Below the pieces are notes generated by a model. That model did not search any database and was not told where the DNA came from. It saw only the letters and a list, made by a program, of their open reading frames with translations. Shown here piece after piece: positions 1 to 5,749 of a stretch of 7,228 nt of DNA. The DNA comes from Deltaproteobacteria bacterium (GTDB taxonomy: Bacteria > Desulfobacterota > DAOWNY01). Positions within the stretch are counted from its first letter, which is position 1. Each line of letters opens with the position of its first letter. Both the position numbers and the translations under genes were made by a program. The stretch lies in contig DAOWNY010000092.1 of NCBI GenBank assembly GCA_030642325.1, positions 1 through 7,228 of the forward strand, written 5' to 3'.

Positions 1-1
1 G

Positions 2-142
2 ACCAACAAAGAAACAGGACGCTTGTTTGGCATGACCTATTCGGCGGTAAGCCACATTTTAAGTTCCATGCGAACCAAAATGCAAAAAGATTCTGATCTG
101 CGGGTTAAATACATGTACATTTATTCACTATGCAAGATGTGA
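2..142 (+). CDS. REP-associated (Y1-type) transposase, C-terminal 46 residues only
   Basis: The frame enters from the left edge and ends at TGA 140-142. It reads TNKETGRLFGMTYSAVSHIL and continues through SSMRTKMQKD to a terminus IYSLCKM. Seen: a DnaA-like helix-turn-helix segment (TNKE.G.LFG..YSAVS) followed by a basic helix. Known: REP-associated tyrosine transposases (IS200/IS605-like, Y1_Tnp) often carry such a DNA-binding tail after the HUH/Tyr catalytic domain. The catalytic domain lies outside the window, so activity cannot be judged. The last 30 bases (117-146) recur inverted at the right edge (7175-7204) with two mismatches, so this is a multicopy family here. The stop is followed at once, in the same frame, by a beta-helix protein remnant, which implies that the element abuts or interrupted that gene. 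Family assignment is fairly sure; the copy's completeness is unknown. Confidence 0.72.
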   Translation, partial: TNKETGRLFGMTYSAVSHILSSMRTKMQKDSDLRVKYMYIYSLCKM

Positions 143-445
143 CACCAAAACTTTGAGGGGAATGAAGATGATAATTTTCACTTGCAACACGGTTCTCCCT
201 GTATAGATACAGGCGATCCTGCTTCTGATTATTCAAACGAACCTGAGCCGAACGGTGGTCGAATCAATATAGGGGCTTATGGGGGAACAGCCGAGGCAAC
301 CACGAGTGATGGAACATGCCAGGGAGATTTTGACAAGGATGAAGACGTAGATGGCTCAGACCTGGCGGTCTTTGCCGCAGGTGGGACTGATGTCACTTTG
401 GAACAATTTGCCCCTGAGTTTGGAAAGACCAATTGTCCTCAGTAG
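143..445 (+). pseudogene. C-terminal remnant of secreted beta-helix protein with dockerin-like repeat
   Basis: Protein-like sequence is recognisable from about base 161 (NEDDNFHLQHGSPCIDTGDP) and runs to TAG 443-445. The first part ends in GGRINIGAYGGTAEA, the standard last rung of right-handed parallel beta-helix (polymorphic outer-membrane/choice-of-anchor type) surface proteins. The second part, GDFDKDEDVDGSDLAVFAAG, is a dockerin-like calcium-binding loop with Asp at alternating positions, followed by a degenerate second half (EQFAPEFGKTNCP). Such proteins are exported and usually several hundred residues long, so most of the gene is missing. A TTG at 182 could formally start an 87-residue ORF, but family similarity continues upstream of it and there is no Shine-Dalgarno there, so it is not a real start. 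The frame is the same as that of the transposase tail before it, separated only by TGA 140-142. Known family, inferred truncation by the mobile element; no function expected. Confidence 0.7.
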
Positions 446-476
446 CATTCAAGGGGGAGATGGTCAGGCTAATATA

Positions 477-498
477 GGGGTCGGATTGATCCGCCCCC
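477..498. repeat. GC-rich hairpin downstream of the beta-helix remnant
   Basis: Arms 477-486 and 489-498 pair over ten positions with one mismatch around a two-base centre (ggggtcggat / atccgccccc). It stands out in an AT-rich spacer and lies 32 bases after the beta-helix stop codon. No T-run follows on either strand, so a classical intrinsic terminator is not supported. It could be a transcript-stabilising stem or a REP-like palindrome mobilised by the transposase family whose tail lies nearby. Only one copy is present in this window. Confidence 0.4.
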
Positions 499-509
499 CT
501 GAATAAGTA

Positions 510-560
510 CTATTTATAGAATTCATCTTTTGTCAATTTTGTGTATTTATCGGCACTCAT
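510..560 (-). CDS. 16-codon ORF with strong ribosome-binding site; small protein or gene-start remnant
   Basis: ATG at 560-558 is preceded by AGGAGG (567-572 on the plus strand as cctcct) at a six-base spacing, the best ribosome-binding site in the left part of the window. The frame reads MSADKYTKLTKDEFYK and stops at TAG 512-510. The peptide is charged and hydrophilic, with no membrane segment. It may be a genuine small protein, or the 5' end of a longer gene whose body was lost or interrupted. The sequence after the stop enters the GC-rich hairpin and shows no clear continuation. The context of broken genes makes a remnant more likely. I do not recognise the family. Confidence 0.3.
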   Translation of the reverse strand: MSADKYTKLTKDEFYK

Positions 561-585
561 CGCAATCCTCCTATTTAAATTTTAG

Positions 586-780
586 GGTAGTACCGAGGTT
601 CAGCGTAATACTTTATCCTTTGATATTAATCAGTTACGAACAAACCGTTATTTTTGGGCACAAGACAATATTGATGAACCTTATTTTTTAGCTTTGAAAG
701 AGCTTCCAATAGAAAACACCCATAAATATAGGATTTCCCCACAGCTTTTTCGAAATAGGTTTGGTGTCCACAAATTTTGA
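586..780 (+). pseudogene. Unrecognised 64-residue protein tail without a start codon
   Basis: An open frame follows TAG 583-585 and ends at TGA 778-780. It has no ATG. Its composition looks like real protein (balanced, with Trp, Tyr, Phe, Pro and charged residues): for example RYFWAQDNIDEPYFLALKEL, then PIENTHKYRISPQLFRNRFG and a final VHKF. It resembles the C-terminus of a soluble protein with its 5' part removed. The divergent 16-codon ORF on the other strand begins just upstream, so a deletion or insertion junction near 575-600 is plausible. I do not recognise the family. Chance openness of about 190 bases is possible, but the amino-acid content argues against it. Confidence 0.4.
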
Positions 781-783
781 AAT

Positions 784-802
784 TTTTGATCATAGATCAA
801 AA
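784..802. repeat. Perfect 8-bp hairpin spanning the barrel-protein stop codon
   Basis: TTTTGATC (784-791), a three-base loop, and GATCAAAA (795-802) pair perfectly. The TGA stop of the outer-membrane protein (799-797, minus strand) lies inside the right arm. On the minus strand the stem is followed by an A/T-rich stretch but no clean U-run. It might protect the 3' end of the transcript or act as a weak terminator of the minus-strand block. Low GC content makes chance formation possible. Confidence 0.35.
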
Positions 803-1837
803 GGTAACGCTTAATGCAATCACATGGGATTTAGAACTACCACAATAAGGATTAAGATCCCTTAGCGATTCTTTAATATATACGTAATCCAAAAATAGGT
901 TTCGGTAAGAAAATCTAATACCCGCGGTGATACTCCCATCCAGGGAGCCCATTCTTAATGCCAGATTTTTATGGAGATACTGCTCGATTCCGAAAAAAAA
1001 CGCATCAATATCGTAATCACCTCTTGCGGGACTATCTACTTCTCCCACCTGCCAGTCCAAGGCCAACAGAGTCCCTGTCTTTGGTTGCCATGAGGCACCC
1101 ATTCGCCAGATGCGGGCAAAACTATGTCCAGTGGTCTTATCTTTTGTTAAAGAGAACGGATTAAAACTGACCGTGCTGTTCTTTGTGTCGGCATACTCAT
1201 AGGTTAATCCCAGATAACAACCCTTGGCGGGCTGAAATAAAATCCCCGGTCTTACATTTAGTTTTATTCTCCCCCTGCTTTTTGCTAAAGTAATCCCGGG
1301 TGACTTCAAGTCCAATGTGGTTTTGCCCCATGGTTTAACAAAGATCCCCCAAGCCAAGCTATTGTTGATCTTTCTTCCATAAGAAAATTTTATATCCCGT
1401 GATTTCAAGGAATAGTAGGACCCGGGCAGTTTTTTGTTATAAAATTGATCGGCATCGATTGAGGTAGAAGAAATCTTAAGGCAGCCGTCAACGAGTGGAA
1501 GCAGCAAGCCGTTATTCACAGAATATACCCCCCGACCTTGATTAAAATGGATAAGACTGGTATCAGCATACAAGATGGTTTTCAATTTATATTTCTTAAA
1601 AATACTAATAGATGCCGGGTTGTCGGAGGCAGTGCGGGGAACGGCCGCCCATGCCCCACCCATTCCCGCGATTGAAGGACTGGGAGGAAAAGAGGCAATT
1701 GCCGCTTTGAAGGCGGAACCAAAATCACCGGCCCGGGCCTTTATGGGGATACGTAGAAGAGAATGGACTAATATTATTAATATAAAAATGATGTATCTTA
1801 CTTGCAATCTTCCCCTCAATTCCTTTTTTTTACCCAT
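797..1837 (-). CDS. Outer-membrane beta-barrel protein (PorV/FadL-like), intact
   Basis: A 346-residue protein when started at ATG 1837-1835. This start overlaps the stop codon of the upstream cca remnant, suggesting translational coupling; another ATG six codons upstream also lacks a Shine-Dalgarno. The N-terminus MGKKKELRGRLQVRYIIFIL continues into a hydrophobic core (IILVHSLL) and a likely signal-peptidase site after KARA, before GDFG. The mature N-terminus has SIAGMGGAWAAVPRTASDNP, the G(A/M)GGA..A...D....NPA signature of PorV/FadL-type barrels. Alternating aromatic and polar strands follow to a C-terminal IALSVTF; the terminal Phe is the usual BAM recognition signal. Role: probably an integral outer-membrane barrel; the substrate, if any, cannot be told. 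It is the only gene in the block with no visible lesion. Its TGA stop directly after the terminal Phe argues that UGA means stop in this genome. Confidence 0.7.
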   Translation of the reverse strand: MGKKKELRGRLQVRYIIFILIILVHSLLRIPIKARAGDFGSAFKAAIASFPPSPSIAGMGGAWAAVPRTASDNPASISIFKKYKLKTILYADTSLIHFNQGRGVYSVNNGLLLPLVDGCLKISSTSIDADQFYNKKLPGSYYSLKSRDIKFSYGRKINNSLAWGIFVKPWGKTTLDLKSPGITLAKSRGRIKLNVRPGILFQPAKGCYLGLTYEYADTKNSTVSFNPFSLTKDKTTGHSFARIWRMGASWQPKTGTLLALDWQVGEVDSPARGDYDIDAFFFGIEQYLHKNLALRMGSLDGSITAGIRFSYRNLFLDYVYIKESLRDLNPYCGSSKSHVIALSVTF

Positions 1838-2050
1838 GGCATAAAGTGCAATCATGCCAAGATTTTTTAGCGGATCGACAAATCTCTTTTAGGTCTTTCA
1901 ATCCGGGACCCTCAATAGCTTTCTCCACAAGTATTTTAATATGTTCCCCGCATCAGGCCCGGGTGACAATTGTAAAAGTTCCATCACTCGGAGGCCATCT
2001 AAGGCAAAATTCCTGGCACAATGCAATAGAGCCGGGAAATCAATAACCAT
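1830..2050 (-). pseudogene. cca: Tail of CCA-adding tRNA nucleotidyltransferase, truncated and frameshifted
   Basis: Two adjacent minus-strand frames together give the C-terminal domain of the tRNA nucleotidyltransferase/poly(A) polymerase family. Frame one (about 2050 to 1929) reads ...LDGLRVMELLQLSPGPDAGN then ILKYL; frame two (1928 to TAA 1832-1830) continues VEKAIEGPGLKDLKEICRSA and KKSWHDCTLCHG. The dG..lM..L.l.PGP..G.iL..L.e...egp pattern is the known C-terminal motif. The join at 1928-1931 needs one extra base in the codon after TAC, so a single-base deletion is the simplest explanation. The nucleotidyltransferase head and HD-type parts are absent: only about 70 of the usual 400 or more residues remain. 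The fragment begins inside the 3' end of fabF and ends inside the start of the barrel gene. A cell needs CCA addition unless all its tRNA genes encode CCA, so another copy should exist elsewhere if this assignment is right. Confidence 0.6.
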
Positions 2051-3281
2051 TTTTCCTAAAAATCAGTGAGGCATTGGTTCCGCCAAATCCGAAGGAATTG
2101 GAAAGGGCGGTATTAATCGAGCATTTCCGGGATTTATTGGGAACATAGTCTAAGTCGCATTCCGGGTCCGGAGTATCGTAATTAATAGTGGGGGGAACAA
2201 TGCCGTCTCTCATGGTGAGGATGGTGAAGATTGCCTCCACTGCCCCGGCTGCCCCCAAAAGGTGGCCGACTATTGACTTATTGGAACTTATGGGAATTTC
2301 ATGACTACGGCTATTGAAAACCGCTTTGATAGTCTGTGTTTCCGAAATATCATTTAGAGGGGTAGATGTGCCATGGGCATTGATATAATCTACCTGGTTG
2401 CAAGAAATGCCGGCATCATCAATGGCCATCTTGATGCAGCTAATCGCTCCTTCTCCGTCAGGAGAGGGAGCAGCTATATGATAGGCATCTCCCGATAATC
2501 CGTAACCGGCTATTTCGGCATAAATTCTTACTCCGCGCTTAAGAGCCGCTTCCATCTCCTCCAATACCAAAATACCTGCGCCCTCCGCAGGAACAAATCC
2601 ATCCCGGTCTTTATCAAAAGGGCGACTGGCCTTCTCCGGCTCATTATTTCTGGTAGAGGTGGCCTTCATTGAGGAAAACCCGCCTACCATTATGGGAGTA
2701 ATGGTAGCCTCGGCCCCCCCGGCGATCATTACGTCAGCCCCTCCCCGCTCTACAACCTTAAAGGCATTGCCCAAGGCATGGGTTCCCGAAGCGCAGGCAG
2801 TTGTTACGCAGGTATTCGGCCCTTTAAGCCCCAAGTTAATCGCAATCTGCCCCGAACACATATTGGGTATCATCATGGGGATAAGAAAAGGAGATATCTT
2901 ATGCGGACCTTGTTTGAGAAGGGTAGTATGATTTTTTTCCAGGGTCGCCAGTCCTCCAAAACCAGTTCCTACCAATACGCCGATTCTTTCAGGATTAGTT
3001 TTATCAATTTCAATATTGGCATCCTTGAAAGCCATCTGGCTGGCAGCTATTCCAAACTGAGTGAAGCGATCCATTCTTTTTGCCTCTTTTTTGCTGATAA
3101 AATCTTCCGGGGTAAAATCTTTTACCTCCCCCGCAATCTGAGTAGCAAAATTTTCGGCATCAAAACGAGTAATTCTGCCGATACCCGATTTTCCTGCACA
3201 TAAAGAAGGTCAGCATTTATCTACCCCTACACCAAGAGGGCTGATCAGTCCCAAACCAGTCACCACCACTCTTCTTCTCAT
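2040..3281 (-). pseudogene. fabF: Beta-ketoacyl-ACP synthase II (FabF) with in-frame UGA at codon 24
   Basis: Reading from ATG 3281-3279 gives 413 codons, the normal FabF length, interrupted only by TGA at 3212-3210 (codon 24). The N-terminus MRRRVVVTGLGLISPLGVGV, the interrupted DKC*PSLCAGKSGIGRITRF, and everything after it stay in one frame. The condensing-enzyme triad is complete: Cys163 (TTACASGTHA), His303 (NAHGTSTPLND) and His340 (KSIVGHLLGAAGA), with the C-terminal NSFGFGGTNASLIF glycine loop. The enzyme elongates acyl-ACP with malonyl-ACP in the cytosol. The stop sits where the family usually has Trp (W..L..GKSGI), consistent with a single TGG-to-TGA change. A downstream ATG (3074, codon 70) has a GAGG eight bases before it and could give a 344-residue product, but this lacks the first beta-strand region. 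fabG and acpP, usual neighbours between fabD and fabF, are missing. Confidence 0.85.
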
Positions 3282-3286
3282 AGCAC

Positions 3287-3292
3287 ACCTCC
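3287..3292 (-). promoter_or_regulatory. Ribosome-binding site deciding the fabF start
   Basis: GGAGGT on the minus strand (acctcc on plus) lies five bases before ATG 3281-3279. An in-frame ATG 16 codons further upstream has no such site, so the 3281 start is preferred. This also matches the family N-terminus (RRRVVVTGLG). Confidence 0.7.
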
Positions 3293-3341
3293 ATTTTTTC
3301 ATATTATTTTTTTCATTCCCAAACTTCATAATCGCTAATTT

Positions 3342-3925
3342 TTATGTGGCATTAGCAAGCATTTTTAAACTTTTCACATCTTCAATGTTTGATAGCTTGA
3401 CCTCTTTGCTGATTCTTTTTATTAATCCTGAAAGAACTTTGCCCGGGCCTACCTCAATCATATTCTTTATGCCCTGACTTATTATATACTTTATCGACTC
3501 TTTCCATCTTACCGGATTATCCATCTGTTTTACCAGAAGACCCTTCACCATGTCTTTGGAAGTATTCGGCTTTGCATCTACGTTGGAGACTACCGGAGTC
3601 TGCAACTCATTCAAGGGTATTACTGCCAGCTCTTTTGCCAGCCTATCCCCTGCGGGTTTCATCAGGCTGCAATGGAATGGGGCGCTCACTGGAAGGATAA
3701 TCCCTTTTGTCTTTTGCCCTTCCTCTGCCAGAGAAACCGCCCTTTTTACTGCTTCCGTATGCCCGGCAATCACCACCTGCCCCTGACAATTAAAATTAGC
3801 AGGGCTCAATACTTCACCTTTTTTTCACTTGCCGGCAGAGATTCTCTGCCTCCCCAGAGTTCATTCCCAATATTGCCGCCATTGTCCCCTCGCCTACGGG
3901 TACTGTCCTGCATAAATTTACCTCT
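3342..3925 (-). pseudogene. fabD: Malonyl-CoA:ACP transacylase (FabD), 5' half missing and two frameshifts
   Basis: The uninterrupted 3' part (3809 to TAA 3344-3342) carries SPANFNCQGQVVIAG, the catalytic His in PVSAPFHCSLMKPAG, NPVRWKESI and the IEVGPGKVLSGLIKR end. Upstream, similarity continues in other frames: TVPVGEGTMAAILGMNSGEA then ENLCRQVKK (about 3906-3820), joined by a one-base excess in a run of seven A (3819-3825 as T on plus), and RGKFMQ (3925-3908), joined by a second frame change near 3907. Before RGKFMQ a TGA (3928-3926) and unrelated sequence follow. The 141 bases up to the AMP-ligase gene are too short for the missing roughly 110-120 residues that hold the GQGSQ and GHSLGE nucleophile motifs. 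The enzyme normally loads malonyl groups onto acyl-carrier protein in the cytosol. About 190 of roughly 310 residues remain; it cannot be active as written. Confidence 0.8.
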
Positions 3926-4066
3926 TCATAATATTTTATAGTAATATACATATGCTACACATTTCACAATTGCAGTAAGGAGATATACATCCCGGGAAAT
4001 AGAGCAGAAAAAACTATGGAGAATATTCCCGAAAAATATATTAATTCTGTCAACGCCACTTACCTC

Positions 4067-5749
4067 TTAATTATCGTAAATAATTTTAAAGGAAGGATTA
4101 TTCTTCAGTTTAAGCTTCTGAATGGCCGATGTTCTTAGATTGTTGCGGTCAACGTTACCTCGTTTCTCACCGGGTATTGCTTCCACGATATCTATCCACC
4201 GGGGCACCTTAAAGCGGGCAATTTTATTGCCCAAATATTCTTTAATGGTTTTATGATTGCATTTTGTGGATGACTTTCTTTTTTTAACAAAGGCGTAGAC
4301 CTCTTCACTCAAGCGCGTACTTGGCACTCCCACAACCCGCGCATCAAGTATATCCGGATGGGCGAGAAGATGCTTCTCTATCTCCATGGGATAGATATTC
4401 TCTCCCCCCCGGATGATTAGGTTTCTTTTTCGACCGGTTATTTGATAGTAGCCGTTCTTGTCGAACTTGCCCAAATCGCCGGTATGAAACCACATATCCT
4501 GATCAATAATTTCGCGTGTTTTCCGCGGCATCTTATAGTAGTGCTTCATAATTACAGGGCTTCGCACACAAATTTCCCCAATTTGCCCGGAGAGTACGGT
4601 TTTCCCATTACCGGAATTGACAACTTTCATCTCCATACCATCCAGCGGCTTCCCGACTGTATGTATCCATTTCCTACTTTGGTCATTACATTCTGTCTGG
4701 CTTAAGATTCCAACTTCCGTAATTCCATAAAGATTGCTGATATAGGAAACAGGCATTTCTTTTATGATCCGCTCTATCAGACCCGGAGGACAATAGTCGC
4801 CGCCAAGTACTCCGGTGCGGATAGAGGTGCAATCAAGACCGGAAGTTTTCGGGTGTTTCAAAAAATCATAAAACATGCTGGGGACACCATATAGGGCGGT
4901 ACAATGTTTCTCTTCGATAGTTTTCAGAACCTCAAGGGCGCTATATTGAGGCATAATGACCATAGAGGCATGAGTGGTCACGCTCACCATAAATCCTACC
5001 CAAAAACCGAAAATATAGAACAGGGGAATAGGCATGCATATAATGTCGGAAGAGTCAAACTTGAGTCTTTTTGCCATGGAACGAGCGTTGTTTATGAGGC
5101 CAAAGTGGGTTAAGGTAGCCCCCCCGGAATAGCCGTCCAATGCGCATGTAAATTTAATGAGAATGGAATCCATATCGCAGACGGTCTTTCTTAGGGATTG
5201 AAAATCAGATTTGTCTATTTGCCGGGTTCTGTTTTTTATCTCCGATAAACGCAAAAACCTTGTAGCATTATTGTCTTCTATGGATATAATTCGTCTCAGA
5301 AAGGGAAATTCTTTCGATTGAACTTTTCCTGAAGAATGAATCCGGAGATCCGGAATAGTAAGGTGAATGGTTTTCATTAAGTCTGTGCCGTTGACGTTAT
5401 TTACCATAAATAAAAATTTAATATCCGCCTGTTTCAGAGTATAATGAAGCTCGCTGGTTTTGACGCTGGTATGAATAGGAACGACAATGGCCCCAATTTT
5501 GCCGAGGGCTAAAAAAATGAAAATCCATTCCGGAATGTTATTGGCCCAAAGCCCCGCTTTATCACCTTTGCTGATTCCCAGATCCATCATTCCCCGGGCC
5601 AGAATATCGGAAATGGTTTTCAGCTCCCCAAAAGTATAATCACTCTGCCCGGGGGTAATTAAAGCTTTCTGATGTGGCATATTATCAGCTTGAGAGTCAA
5701 AGAAGTCTCCTATGGTAACCCCGGAGACTAAATCCATATTTTTATTCAT
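4067..5749 (-). CDS. Acyl-CoA-synthetase-like AMP-binding protein with degenerate catalytic motifs
   Basis: Uninterrupted 560-residue frame, normal length for medium/long-chain acyl-CoA ligases of the ANL superfamily. Start: ATG 5749-5747, overlapping the alr remnant by eight bases, with a G-rich stretch (GGGGGAT) just upstream. Conserved parts: WANNIPEWIFIFLALGKIGA (68-87), A5 LYGITE (340-345), A7 WFHTGDLG (420-427), A8 GR..NLIIRGGENIYPMEIE (439-458), and KIARFKVPRW (509-518). Damaged parts: the P-loop A3, normally (Y/F)TSGTTG.PKG, reads FTCALDGYSGG (200-210) with flanks ATLTHFGLINN intact; A4 P.FH..G reads PLFYIFG (His to Tyr245); A10 GK(V/I).(K/R) reads GNVDR, replacing the adenylation lysine by Asn532. 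The family activates carboxylic acids as acyl-AMP and then acyl-CoA; as written, adenylation is unlikely. It is either a pseudogene not yet interrupted or a pseudoenzyme. Its place beside fabD/fabF suggests a former acyl-activation role. Confidence 0.8.
   Translation of the reverse strand: MNKNMDLVSGVTIGDFFDSQADNMPHQKALITPGQSDYTFGELKTISDILARGMMDLGISKGDKAGLWANNIPEWIFIFLALGKIGAIVVPIHTSVKTSELHYTLKQADIKFLFMVNNVNGTDLMKTIHLTIPDLRIHSSGKVQSKEFPFLRRIISIEDNNATRFLRLSEIKNRTRQIDKSDFQSLRKTVCDMDSILIKFTCALDGYSGGATLTHFGLINNARSMAKRLKFDSSDIICMPIPLFYIFGFWVGFMVSVTTHASMVIMPQYSALEVLKTIEEKHCTALYGVPSMFYDFLKHPKTSGLDCTSIRTGVLGGDYCPPGLIERIIKEMPVSYISNLYGITEVGILSQTECNDQSRKWIHTVGKPLDGMEMKVVNSGNGKTVLSGQIGEICVRSPVIMKHYYKMPRKTREIIDQDMWFHTGDLGKFDKNGYYQITGRKRNLIIRGGENIYPMEIEKHLLAHPDILDARVVGVPSTRLSEEVYAFVKKRKSSTKCNHKTIKEYLGNKIARFKVPRWIDIVEAIPGEKRGNVDRNNLRTSAIQKLKLKNNPSFKIIYDN

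Noticed and set aside
182..184. TTG as start of an 87-residue protein
   Set aside because: Beta-helix family sequence continues upstream of it in frame, and no ribosome-binding site precedes it.
958..1844. Plus-strand ORFs opposite the barrel gene
   Set aside because: The minus-strand frame has a signal peptide, barrel motif and terminal Phe; the plus ORFs have none of these.
2659..3203. Plus-strand ORFs opposite fabF
   Set aside because: They are antisense shadows of a well-recognised gene with a complete active-site triad.
3210..3212. UGA in fabF as selenocysteine
   Set aside because: The family has Trp or another aromatic residue here, not Cys, and no convincing SECIS-type stem follows.
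3819..3825. Programmed frameshift in fabD at the A7 run before AGG TGA
   Set aside because: A second frame change near 3907 and the missing 5' half make decay the simpler explanation.
3977..3990. Fourteen bases identical to the phage T7 gene 10/expression-vector ribosome-binding leader (aaggagatatacat)
   Set aside because: No ATG follows, no other vector sequence is visible, and the spacer shows no gene on this strand; probably chance.
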